A program made the translations under genes and the position numbers. DNA of 64,000 nucleotides from Candidatus Flexifilum breve. GTDB lineage: Bacteria > Chloroflexota > Anaerolineae > Aggregatilineales > Phototrophicaceae. Shown one piece after another: positions 7,387-16,200 of the stretch (the stretch's first letter is position 1; each line of letters begins with the position of its first letter). The notes beneath the pieces were generated by a model. The model had not been told where the DNA came from, made no database searches, and worked only from the letters and a program-made list of their open reading frames with translations. Location of the stretch: assembly GCA_016717205.1 (NCBI GenBank), contig JADKGC010000001.1:1054001-1118000 (forward strand). The letters run 5' to 3'.

Positions 7387-9496
7387 TCCGGCGGCGAATC
7401 GCCTGCCAGCTTCGGTAGGGCAATGCTGCAGCAATCTCTAGCTGTGTTGCCCCTGCTGTTAACAGCTCGTCCAATTTGTTCATCTCTGCTTCTAGCCAGC
7501 GTGAGCTACCCGTGTGCCGCTGGCTCTTTTCCTTCCTTTCCAGCCGTTCAAAAAAGGCTGCATACGTCTCTTTATCATGGATCAGCTTCGGCGCAACGCA
7601 AAAGGATCGCTCGCCAGTAATCTCGCGAACCTTGATGCGAATTGCACACCAGTTCCGGTCAGGGAGCGCCTGCGCGATTTCAACCTGGGTCGCGTTCCGC
7701 TTCAGCAGTTCGGTCAGGGACTCAATTTCGGTGGGTGTCCACAGAGTCCACTTGTCCGAACGATAGGGAAGCACAAAAGTGTCAGTGCTGTCATCCCGCC
7801 ACTGGATTTCCACGTCTGCGACGCGGTGCTTGCCTGTCGGCGTAACCACAATGCGAACAATGAAAGCATGAGCGACTGTTCGCTGATCTTTGAGGCTCAT
7901 CTTGTACCAGTTCGCCAGCACGTTCTCAGCCTGCTTTGCCAAGTGCATCAAAGCTTCTTGGCGCTGCACGCGGCGTTCTAGTGCATCCAACTTTTGGCGC
8001 AAACGCCCCTGCTCGGCTTCGAAGCGATGAAATTCGTGCTCCATCGCTTGGGAGAGTGTCGGGCTTTGGATATACGACATATTGGTGATAAGCGCCTGCA
8101 TCCGCTGTGAGACGGTATTGAGCTGTGTCGTCAGTGACCGGCGTTCGGCCTCAAAATCCTCCGCGGCCCCGTCCAACACAGCTGCCCACACTTCCGGATC
8201 GAAGGTCGAGCGCAGCTTGCTGAACATCATATCAGTCAGCACTTGATCGAAGTAATCGCAGCGGCGCGACCAGATCGTATGCTGGTTGGTGGCAAGGTCA
8301 TTCCGCTTAGTTGAGTAGGCATACGCCTTCATACCCGTACTCCAGACAGCCGTTGCCTGCCGCCATTCCCCTTCATAGTACGTACCGATCAACCCCTTAA
8401 AAATCGGCTTTGCACCTTCCCGATCCTCTTTCGAGCGGTCGCGGTAGAAGGGCGGCGCGTAATTCGGATTTTCTGCACCCGTGATGGTAAACGGCGATAG
8501 GTAGTTGAAAGCCCGGTAGAACAGCTCTTCCGAAACAATCGGCGGGTGGTTGTTCCACTGCACAATGCGATTTCGGAACATCCAATGCCCAATATAGACG
8601 ACGTTGGTTAACATATTCACCATCGCCATCCGGCTTGGCGTATAGAAACCGCCCCGCTTGAGCATGCGCATCGGCTTGGTGCAGACGTAGCCCGGTGGCA
8701 CTAGCCGTTGGAAATCCGGATCGTCGAAATCGGGAAAGTGCGGTCCATGTTCGTAGATATGCGCCAACGTCTTACGCATGTTGCCGCCATGTTGGATGAA
8801 AATCTCGAACAGTTCACGGACGACCGCGGCACAGGGTTCGAAAGGCTCGAACTTGCGCCAATTCGGATTTGGCATGCCGCTGGGAAGAGTCTTTCGGTCA
8901 TCAACCATAAACCCAAGATTGATGTTGCCGCCGATCCACAGCCCCTGCATCGTCATGCGTTCTTTGGCCGCGAACAAACGTCCACGTACATAGGAATTGA
9001 GGAAATCGGCTGCCTGCTCAGCGCGCATCCGAAATAGCAGACGATGGAGCGAGCCTTCGTGCTTGTCAGCAAAGTTATATCGGAAATAGGGTGTAATCAC
9101 GCGGACATCGTTGTTCACACAGGCTTGAATGAAGACATTCACCTGAATCTGCGTTTCGTCACGAAAAAGTCGATCCTCAGCCTGCACCGCGACCGCACCA
9201 ATCGCGCCTCGGTTGATCATGTCATACAAGCGACTCATGCCCTTGCGTTCATCAATCCGCTTGGCGCCGCTCACGCCTTCGTCATCGTCGATCAGGATGA
9301 TTCTATTGTCATCCCACCCCAGCGAATGCACATACTTCGGCAAATCAATTTGCTGCATGTCAGTTGAGACGTTGCCTACCTGCGCCATTGAGGATTGGCG
9401 ATAGTACACCGCGATATCTCGGTCAACTGGCATCGTTCCCGGCATATGCGGCTTGGTACTCTCGCTCTGCAACTGATACTTGCGTTTGGCAGGCAT
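7172..9496 (-). CDS. large serine recombinase of an integrated element
   Basis: A 774-residue large serine recombinase that would integrate and excise the element. It has an N-terminal resolvase domain with the nucleophile in YYRQSS (about residues 31-36) and the conserved VQAEDRLFRD region, then a Recombinase domain (about 180-330). The zinc-ribbon region (about 375-440) keeps almost none of the usual cysteines. A coiled-coil stretch (about 465-535) follows. Near the C-terminus are two related Myb/SANT-like units, each ending in the pattern T/A-Q-x-E-I-A-x-A-L-P. The last ~35 residues are encoded by the antisense strand of the ATPase gene, so the natural stop has been lost or displaced by integration. 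The excisionase-like gene lies 20 bp upstream. Confidence 0.92.
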   Translation of the reverse strand: MPAKRKYQLQSESTKPHMPGTMPVDRDIAVYYRQSSMAQVGNVSTDMQQIDLPKYVHSLGWDDNRIILIDDDEGVSGAKRIDERKGMSRLYDMINRGAIGAVAVQAEDRLFRDETQIQVNVFIQACVNNDVRVITPYFRYNFADKHEGSLHRLLFRMRAEQAADFLNSYVRGRLFAAKERMTMQGLWIGGNINLGFMVDDRKTLPSGMPNPNWRKFEPFEPCAAVVRELFEIFIQHGGNMRKTLAHIYEHGPHFPDFDDPDFQRLVPPGYVCTKPMRMLKRGGFYTPSRMAMVNMLTNVVYIGHWMFRNRIVQWNNHPPIVSEELFYRAFNYLSPFTITGAENPNYAPPFYRDRSKEDREGAKPIFKGLIGTYYEGEWRQATAVWSTGMKAYAYSTKRNDLATNQHTIWSRRCDYFDQVLTDMMFSKLRSTFDPEVWAAVLDGAAEDFEAERRSLTTQLNTVSQRMQALITNMSYIQSPTLSQAMEHEFHRFEAEQGRLRQKLDALERRVQRQEALMHLAKQAENVLANWYKMSLKDQRTVAHAFIVRIVVTPTGKHRVADVEIQWRDDSTDTFVLPYRSDKWTLWTPTEIESLTELLKRNATQVEIAQALPDRNWCAIRIKVREITGERSFCVAPKLIHDKETYAAFFERLERKEKSQRHTGSSRWLEAEMNKLDELLTAGATQLEIAAALPYRSWQAIRRRIILLRGQHFAVPQTGQLEDGETYEMYLTRDSSVAETMAFRGGGSLEQRRRTRRPSHQRRAWARADRAWRPG
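7255..7300. other. probable attachment-site junction (attL/attR) in copA
   Basis: The ATPase frame is family-like up to NSLRL (codons ending about 7268) and then becomes unrelated. Reading the other strand, the recombinase frame is family-like until about YEMYLTRDSS and then becomes antisense copA. The crossover therefore lies within these few tens of bases. The exact core cannot be fixed because the other element end was not found. Confidence 0.55.
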
Positions 9497-9516
9497 ACAC
9501 CTTCATCCTTCGTTTG

Positions 9517-9765
9517 TTAGCTCTCGTGACTCTGACCAGCCTCATCTGGTTGAAGCTGATCGTCCTTTTTTCTGGTCACAGACTTGCGTCGCCGATTCGG
9601 CATGCCCGCCTGTATCCATTCCTGTAAGTCCGCCGTCTTGATAATCCAGACGTTGCCTATCTTTTTCGCCTTAAGCGATCCAACTTGAATGGCTCGCCGG
9701 ATTGTGTCGTGATGACAGCCTGCAATCTCTGCGGCTTCTGTAGGAGAAACCAAATCTTCTGCCAT
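9517..9765 (-). CDS. excisionase-type HTH protein
   Basis: An 82-residue protein from the ATG at 9765, chosen because a purine-rich AGGTGAAGGGG precedes it; a TTG seven codons upstream is possible. It contains an excisionase/MerR-type helix-turn-helix (SPTEAAEIAGCHHDTIRRAI) and a wing (KAKKIGNVWIIKTADLQEWI), followed by a basic tail. Such proteins either direct excision by the partner recombinase or regulate it. It sits just upstream of the recombinase gene on the same strand, which fits a recombination directionality factor. Confidence 0.8.
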   Translation of the reverse strand: MAEDLVSPTEAAEIAGCHHDTIRRAIQVGSLKAKKIGNVWIIKTADLQEWIQAGMPNRRRKSVTRKKDDQLQPDEAGQSHES

Positions 9766-9853
9766 AAACCCCTTCACCTCTTTCAATAGTACGTAATTTT
9801 ACGCACCAATGCAAGCTTTTCATTGAAGTGAGTCTACAGGGTGTACGACAAAC

Positions 9854-10054
9854 TCACGAATTGTCGTACACCACCGATTCAGGCTGCCGCGTCTCACTAT
9901 TCGGAAGCGGTACATCATCCGAACGCACAAAGGACTCGATCAGTGCCCGGTATGCTATCGACAGATCGAGCCGCTTAAAGCCCAGCGGCGATGATTTAAT
10001 GCCCTGAAGACTATCAACTGGCACAGAGGGAAAAGATTGTGTTTCGCTGCTCAA
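9854..10054 (-). CDS. hypothetical small protein (weak)
   Basis: A 66-codon frame starting with TTG and overlapping the end of the upstream frame by four bases (TTGA). No domain is recognised. It carries RLDLSIAYRALIESFVRSDDVPLP, which could be a helical region. The short overlap with its neighbour is the only argument for a real gene. Confidence 0.25.
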   Translation of the reverse strand: MSSETQSFPSVPVDSLQGIKSSPLGFKRLDLSIAYRALIESFVRSDDVPLPNSETRQPESVVYDNS

Positions 10055-10380
10055 ACGAACAAACCTCGCGTTTTGTGGTACATCGAGCTCAGCGTACCAA
10101 AGTCAATAACGGGTAGCCCATCACATTTGTGGTAGAGGCTTATCATTCTTGCGGAAGGCCGAAGCGAAAAACCCGCAACCAACCGGGCAGATAGCGGACA
10201 CTGATTTTTCGGACTTTTGAGATCGATTGAGGTGAAAACAAAAAGCTGGTGCATCTGCCTCTCCAAATGTGTGCGATGCATCCAGCTTATCAATGTCGGT
10301 CTAGTGTCTCCCCGGAATCGTACAGAATTGCCATGGAAGATTCCGGGTTCGACCGGATTTGGTGGTAATGTGCAGCACAT
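10051..10380 (-). CDS. hypothetical protein (weak)
   Basis: A 109-codon frame starting with ATG near the 5' end of the hsdR fragment and oriented away from it. No family is recognised and there is no clear ribosome-binding site. It lies between the recombinase element and the restriction locus, so it could be element cargo or an eroded gene. Confidence 0.25.
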   Translation of the reverse strand: MCCTLPPNPVEPGIFHGNSVRFRGDTRPTLISWMHRTHLERQMHQLFVFTSIDLKSPKNQCPLSARLVAGFSLRPSARMISLYHKCDGLPVIDFGTLSSMYHKTRGLFV

Positions 10381-10450
10381 TCAGGCGAATTCGTGTATGC
10401 TGTTAAGGAGAGAAATAGAGAGTTCGCCCTGACCGCATGCTTGAGGCGTC

Positions 10451-11074
10451 ATGACTTTCGATTACAACGAAGCGGATACCTGCCGACTCTATGTCACGCC
10501 CAAACTCCGCGATGCGGGCTGGGAGACGCCGCCATACTCGATCACCGAGCAGCGCACCTTTACCGATGGGCGCATTGTCGTGACCAACGGCAAGAGCAAG
10601 CGTGGCGAGGGCAAACGTGCGGACTACATTCTGCGCTATCGTCGCGACTTCCCGCTCGCTGTGGTGGAGGCGAAAGCCTACCGCGAGCCTGCGGCAACTG
10701 GCTTACAGCAGGCGAAAGAATACGCGGAAATCCTCGGCTTCAAGTTCGCCTATGCGACCAATGGCCGCGAGATCATCGAGTTCGACTACCTGACCGGGCA
10801 GCAGCGGGAGCTCGACCAGTTTCCCACGCCGCAAGAGCTGTGGACGCGCCTCAGCGGAGCCGAACAGATCGATCCACAAACTGCCGCGCACATCCTCGAA
10901 CCTTACCAGCGTGAACAGAGCAAAACACCCCGTTACTATCAGGAGATCGCGATCAACCGGGCGGTGCAGGCGCTCGTACAGGGGCGACGCCGCGTACGGC
11001 TCACGATGGCAACGGGCACGGGCAAGACTGTACGGGTATGCTATACAGATTGGCACGACACGTATATACGCTGA
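10451..11074 (+). pseudogene. hsdR: type I restriction endonuclease subunit R, 5' fragment
   Basis: The N-terminus of HsdR, the motor and nuclease subunit of type I restriction enzymes. The frame starts with an ATG and encodes the PD-(D/E)xK nuclease domain: RADYILRYRRDFPLAVVEAKA holds the Asp and the E-x-K pair. It then enters the helicase domain and stops shortly after Walker A (ATGTGKT, at about 11030). The next residues (RVCYTDWHD) are not HsdR, and the normal protein is about 900-1000 residues long. This is a truncated remnant whose 3' end was lost at about 11035. An hsdS 3' fragment lies about 9.4 kb downstream and no hsdM is present. Confidence 0.88.
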
Positions 11075-11159
11075 ACCACTTGAACTAGAGTCATCGTTTC
11101 AGATCAAACACCCACCTCAGTTCTTCGTTTACTTGAATGATATGAAAACCAAGCGATAG

Positions 11160-11352
11160 GGAGCACCGGCCATTCAAGGCGGGCGACGTGGGAACAGTAG
11201 TCGAAATCCTCGGCGGTGGCAAGGCGTACATGCTGGAGATGATGACAGCGGACGGCCACACACTGGATGTAATCACAAGGTTGTTACACTCAGCCGATAG
11301 TTCGGAGGCAGCAAAGCATCATTACTGGATCTGGCGTTCCGGGGCGAACTAG
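11160..11352 (+). pseudogene. DUF4926-like fragment
   Basis: A frame beginning without a start codon encodes FKAGDVGTVVEILGGGKAY followed by MLEMMTADGHTL, the core of the small beta-barrel DUF4926 family. The family's N-terminal strand is missing and the C-terminus runs into unrelated residues. The 120 bp before it (11040-11159) hold the tail of another unrecognised frame (QIGTTRIYAEPLELESSF). The segment looks like debris at the hsdR break. Confidence 0.45.
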
Positions 11353-11376
11353 AGAAGCAATATCAGGAGAGGTAAC

Positions 11377-11871
11377 ATGTCCAACTATGTCATCACCCGT
11401 CCTGTTGCCGAACGTGATTTGCCCTCGGTTGTCGATCTTGATTACGAAGCCTTCACCCCGTACGGAACAACGGAAGATCCGCACATCTTTACTGCACGGT
11501 TCAAGGTTTTCCCGCAAGGCTTTGTCGTCGCGGAACTTAATGACAACATTGTCGGCTATGCCTGCTCCGAAAAATGGTTGTCAGACCGAGAGCCAACACT
11601 TGATGAAAACCCTGAAGCTACCCACTCACCAGACGGTACAGTGTTTTGTATCACCGGCATGGCTATTCGCAGAGCCTACCAGCGGCAGATGATCGGCTCA
11701 CTGCTCTTGCAGGATTTGCTGCGCATCGCGCGCGAACAAGGCTGTACCAAAGTGATATTAGAAACCAGCAATGCGCGCGCTTTCTATGTCAAGCACGGTT
11801 TCAGCAAGTCAGGGGAACGCTCGCAAAACGGCACGCTGTTGCACATCATGATCTTCAATTTTACTCAGTGA
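11377..11871 (+). CDS. GNAT-family N-acetyltransferase
   Basis: A 164-residue GCN5-related acetyltransferase preceded by a good ribosome-binding site (AGGAGAGG). The acetyl-CoA-binding region is visible: a beta strand (VFCITGMAIRRAYQRQMIGSLL, the RRAYQRQMIG turn standing in for the usual Q/RxxGxG/A loop), a following helix, then VILETSNARAFYVKHGFSKSG typical of motif B. The first Gly of the loop is replaced (QRQMIG), so the binding loop is slightly atypical. The substrate is unknown; antibiotics, protein N-termini, polyamines and toxin-related tRNAs are all possible in this family. It is followed after 9 bp by the duplicated small gene. Confidence 0.8.
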   Translation: MSNYVITRPVAERDLPSVVDLDYEAFTPYGTTEDPHIFTARFKVFPQGFVVAELNDNIVGYACSEKWLSDREPTLDENPEATHSPDGTVFCITGMAIRRAYQRQMIGSLLLQDLLRIAREQGCTKVILETSNARAFYVKHGFSKSGERSQNGTLLHIMIFNFTQ

Positions 11872-11880
11872 TCTACAACA

Positions 11881-12327
11881 ATGCCCAACCAAACTAATCC
11901 CAACACGGTTGCCGCGCTGGAACGCATCATTCAGGAGATCCGCTATCTGGTCGATCACCCGCGCATTCAGCAGCGCACGTGGGTCGGCTCCGGCAAGACG
12001 TGGCTGCCCCTGCTCCAGATCATCCACGGCGAGCTGACCGGGCAGACGGCAAACGCAGCGGCAGACGACAGTCCGCCCCGCGCCGACAAAAATACGGGCT
12101 CGCTGCTCGTCGAGGTCAGTTCAGGTGATGGGCACAATGTCATGCTGGCCAATGTGCAGCAGGTCGAAGTCTATCGCGGCGAGCCGGGTTATCGCTCTGT
12201 ACGCGGCGCGCACAGCGGCTTTGCCCTCAAGGACGGGTGCAAGTACCTCACCAGCGCCAATGAAGCGCAGCGATTAGTCGATGTGATGCGTCAGCGCGAT
12301 GAAGCCGCGAGCAACGAGCAAAAATAA
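11881..12327 (+). CDS. duplicated small protein of unknown function, copy 1
   Basis: A 148-residue soluble protein without a recognised domain. The N-terminal ~55 residues (AALERIIQEIRYLVDHPRIQ, then a SGKTWLPLLQIIHGELTG block) and the C-terminal ~25 residues (FLTSANEAQRLVDVMRQRDE is the form in copy 2) are nearly identical to a second copy 9.3 kb downstream. The centre (about residues 56-120) is unrelated or highly diverged in sequence. The SGKT string is not a real P-loop because no glycine-rich loop precedes it. The gene follows the acetyltransferase closely. Function is not assigned. Confidence 0.7.
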   Translation: MPNQTNPNTVAALERIIQEIRYLVDHPRIQQRTWVGSGKTWLPLLQIIHGELTGQTANAAADDSPPRADKNTGSLLVEVSSGDGHNVMLANVQQVEVYRGEPGYRSVRGAHSGFALKDGCKYLTSANEAQRLVDVMRQRDEAASNEQK

Positions 12328-12395
12328 ACGGCGGCTGGTTTAGCGGCAAAGCCGGGGCGGGCTGATCGCGCTGCACAGCGGTATACCTTGTTTAG
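11881..12395 (+). repeat. direct repeat copy 1 (paired with 21161-21648)
   Basis: The first ~140 bp and last ~75 bp of the small gene and about 65 bp beyond its stop match the second copy almost base for base; the middle does not. The trailing part still encodes, on the minus strand, the end (LNKVYRCAA) of the degenerate gene seen after copy 2, but its stop codon is lost and it is cut at about 12395. Confidence 0.85.
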
Positions 12396-12607
12396 CAGGT
12401 AGTTCGGTGGTCACGTCCCGCAGGGATGGGGGTAGCGTACTACTTGCCGGTGGTTGAGAGGAAGGGATCACGCGCTGTAGAGTCGCCGTGCCGGCGGTTG
12501 TGCGAGAAAAAGGGGATAGGGAAAAGATAGGGTTGGGTTGAACCCGACAAAAACTCCGCATATGCTGGAAATGTTCGTCGGTTCAAGCATTTTACGGAGT
12601 ATTTGCC
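12396..12607. other. non-coding interval
   Basis: No gene is recognised here. A short dyad (GGGTTGAACCC) lies around 12535. A minus-strand frame through the interval has no start signal or domain and looks accidental. Confidence 0.5.
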
Positions 12608-13144
12608 ATGAGAGTATCCCGGTTGATCCAGTTCACCCTGCTGTGCGTCGTCATCTTCCTGATGGCGATGTCGTTTGCTGCTGCACAAGAAACCACGTCC
12701 GATGTCAGCGCAGAAGAAGAAACCCTGCGCAATGTAGCCATTCAGAACGCGGTGGCGTTAACGGCGGGAGACCTCGATGCGGTGATCGAAACACTCGCTG
12801 AAGATTATGTCGTCCACTCGCCGCTCGGCGATCTGGATCGGGAGGGTTTTCGCGCGTTTATTCAGGCGGTAACTGCGTCTCTCAGTGACTTCACGGTGAC
12901 ATCAGATGCCGAGATTGTCGAAGGAACGACGGTCGCCGGGCGCTCGACATGGACGGGTATCTTTGATGGTGAGCCGTTTGCATCACCTTTCGGTCTTCTG
13001 GAACCCACCGGTCAGCCCGTGACGATTGTCGTACATACGTATTTTCACTTTGACGAGGACGGTCACATCGTCGAGGAATGGGCAATGACGGACCTGCTGA
13101 GCTTCTTCACTCAGCTTGGCGCATTCCCCGCCCCCTCCAACTAA
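12608..13144 (+). CDS. secreted SnoaL-like (NTF2-fold) protein
   Basis: A 178-residue protein with a Sec signal peptide (basic MRVSR start, hydrophobic core to about residue 24, AAAQ cleavage site), so it is exported. The mature part has the SnoaL/NTF2-like ester-cyclase layout: a first helix with the AVALTAGDLDAVIETLAEDY pattern, then beta strands ending in VHTYFHFDEDGHIVEEWAMTD. That last run resembles the family's W-x-x-D-hydrophobic-x-x-hydrophobic motif. Family members bind or isomerise small hydrophobic ligands; no substrate is evident. ACGGAGT lies upstream of the start. Confidence 0.75.
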   Translation: MRVSRLIQFTLLCVVIFLMAMSFAAAQETTSDVSAEEETLRNVAIQNAVALTAGDLDAVIETLAEDYVVHSPLGDLDREGFRAFIQAVTASLSDFTVTSDAEIVEGTTVAGRSTWTGIFDGEPFASPFGLLEPTGQPVTIVVHTYFHFDEDGHIVEEWAMTDLLSFFTQLGAFPAPSN

Positions 13145-13236
13145 TTGATCGATCTATTGTGAATGAGCAGAGGCGAGACATGCTTCTGCTCGTGTGATTT
13201 ATAGTATGCTCTAATCAAAATCTGGTGGGGGACACC

Positions 13237-16200
13237 ATGAACGCACCGCTGAAGCAGATTAAAGGTTACGAATTGCGCGAACGGATCGGCACGGGTGGAT
13301 TCGGCGCGGTCTACAAGGCGTATCAAACCACTGTCGGGCGTGATGTTGCGATCAAGGTCATCCTGCCGGATCGCGCCAACCAACCGGATTTCATCCGGCG
13401 TTTCGAGAGTGAAGCACAGTTGATCGCCCGGCTGGAGCATCCCCATATCGTGCCGCTGCACGATTACTGGCGCGATCCTGATGGCGCTTACCTCGTCATG
13501 CGCTGGCTGCGCGGCGGCAGTCTGCGCGACGCGCTTGACAAGGGTGCTTTTGAGCCGCGCGCGGCGGTGCTCCTGCTCGATCAGATTGCCGAAGCGCTCG
13601 CGTTTGCCCATCGCGCCAATGTGATTCACCGCGACATCAAGCCGGGAAACATCTTGCTCGATGAAGATGGAAATGCTTATCTGACCGATTTTGGGATCGC
13701 CAAAGACCTAAACCTGCCCACGAGTCAGACCGAGTCCAACGTGATCCTCGGCTCGATGGACTATATCTCTCCGGAGCAGGCGCGCAGCGAGTCCGTCACG
13801 CCGCGCACCGACATTTATAGTTTAGGGGTCACCCTTTATGAAATCATCGCGGGGCAGCACCCGTTTCCAAACGTCTCACCCATCGAACGCTTGTACAAGC
13901 ACATCACTGATCCGCTGCCGGAAATCACGACGCTGAATCCCGACATTCGGGCAGCCGTCAATCAGGTAATCCAGAAAGCCACTGCCAAAAACCCGGATCA
14001 CCGCTATGCCGATGCGCTGGAATTCGCCGCTGATTTCCGCGAAGCTGTCGGACTCCAGCGTTCGCCATCATCGCCCGTTGAGGTGCTGACGCTGCGCGAA
14101 CAGGAAATTCTCGCGTTGATCATCGCCGGGCTGGCGAACAAAGAGATCGCGCAGAAGCTTACACTGACGGTGGGCACGGTCAAATGGCATGTCAACCAGA
14201 TTTACAGCAAGTTGGGCGTGCGCAGCCGCGTGCAGGCGATTGTCCGCGCCCGCGAACTCAGCCTAATCGCCAAACCGGGTGAAGAACCGGCGACCGTTAT
14301 CGTGCGCACCGATGAGTTTCACCCCACGAACCCGTATAAAGGGCTGCTGCCGTTTCAGTCGGCGGATAACCAAGATTTCTTTGGGCGCGAAAAACTGACG
14401 ACAAAGCTGATTAAGCGTTTGGGTGAAAGCGGAGACTACTGCCGGTTTCTCGCGGTAGTGGGTCCGAGCGGCAGCGGCAAATCCAGCTTGGTCAAAGCGG
14501 GGGTGATTCCGGCGTTGTGGCGTGGCGATTTGCCCGGATCGGAACGCTGGTTCGTTGTCGAAATGCTACCGGGGACGCACCCATTGGATGAATTGGAAGT
14601 TGCGCTCACCCGTGTTGCCTCCAACCAAGCGGGCAACCTGAATGAACAATTGAAGCGCGACTCGCGCGGGTTGGTGCGGACAGCGGGCTTGATCTTGCCG
14701 AATGACGGGACGGAATTAGTCATCGTCATTGACCAATTTGAAGAAGTGTTTACGTTAGTGAGCGACGATGCGGAACGCGTCCACTTTCTTGATCTCTTGG
14801 TTGCAGCGGTCACGGAGCCGCGCACCCGCGTGCGTATCATCATCACGCTGCGCGCCGATTTCTATGATCGTCCGCTCCATTATGCCCAATTCGGTGAACT
14901 CGTGCGGACGCGCTTGGAAACGATCATGCCGCTGTCGATGGAAGAACTCGAACGGGCGATCACGCAGCCCGCCCTGCGCGCCGGCGTAACCTTTGAGCCT
15001 GGATTAGTCTCCACCATCATTGGGGATGTCAATTACCAACCGGGGGCGTTGCCGCTGCTGCAATATGCGCTTACCGAGCTGTTCGAAGCGCGTCAGGGAC
15101 GGATACTCACCCGCACAGCACATCAGGGGCTTGGCGGTACGGTGGGCGCGCTGACCAAACGGGCAGAAGAAGTGTATCTCAGCCTCGCTGACGCTGAACG
15201 AGAATTAGCGCGTCAGATTTTTCTGCGTCTCGTTACATTGGGGGAAGGCACAGAGGATACCCGGCGGCGTGTCTTGCGCTCTGAATTGAAAGCGCTAACG
15301 AACGACAGTGATCGGCTAGATGAAATCCTCGAAATCTTCGCCGTTTATCGACTATTCGCGTTGGATACCGATGTGGGGACGCGCTCCCCAACCGTTGAGA
15401 TCGCGCATGAGGCGCTGCTGCGCGAATGGGAACGGCTGCGCAGTTGGCTCAACGACAGCCGCGACGACATCAAAATTCAGCGGCAAATCGCGTTGATGAC
15501 CGACGAATGGCGTGGCGCGGCTCAGGATGCCGGGTTTCTCGCACGCGGGGCACGCCTGACTCAGTTTGAAACGTGGGCGCAAACCACCTCACTGACTCTC
15601 AATGCGCATGAGCGCGCTTTTTTGGATGCCAGTCTGACACAGCGCACCAACGAAGCGGAGATCGAAGCGGCGCAGCAGGCGCGTGAACGTCACCTAGAAC
15701 GTCGTTCGCAAACCTTTCTGCGCGGGCTGGTGCTGGTGCTGACACTGGCGCTGATTGGCGCGTTCGGGCTGACCGCCTTTGCTTTTGACCGCGAATCGGA
15801 GGCAGTCGCGGCTCGCGCAGCGGCTTTGAACGCTCAAGCCACCAGCGAGGCGAATTTCACCCGCGCCGAGCAGCAGCGTTTATATCTGGCAGCAAATGAG
15901 GCGATGAACAACCGCGCCACGGGTAATATCGGTTTGGCACTTGCGCTGCGCAGCTTGGCACTTGGTTACACGCCGGGCGCAGATGCGGCGCTGATGCGTG
16001 CAAGCCGACAGGGGATTGTTCAGCGTGATTTTCTGATGCTTCCCAATGAGGTCAGCCAAGCCATTTATTCGTCCGACGGTGAACAGATCGCCGTCGCAAG
16101 TGGAAACGGGATGTATATCTATGATGCGACCACTGGCGAGGAACTGCGCTATCTGCCTGATGAGTCGGTCATCAATACTGTCGCGTTTTCGCCAGACGGT

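Noticed and set aside
10340..10365. T-arm-like CCGGGTTCGACCGG as part of a tRNA attachment site
   Set aside because: The stem-loop does not have T-arm geometry and no acceptor, anticodon or D arm could be built around it.
12340..12561. A 73-codon minus-strand frame behind the first repeat copy
   Set aside because: No start signal or domain; it runs through repeat debris and a low-complexity interval.
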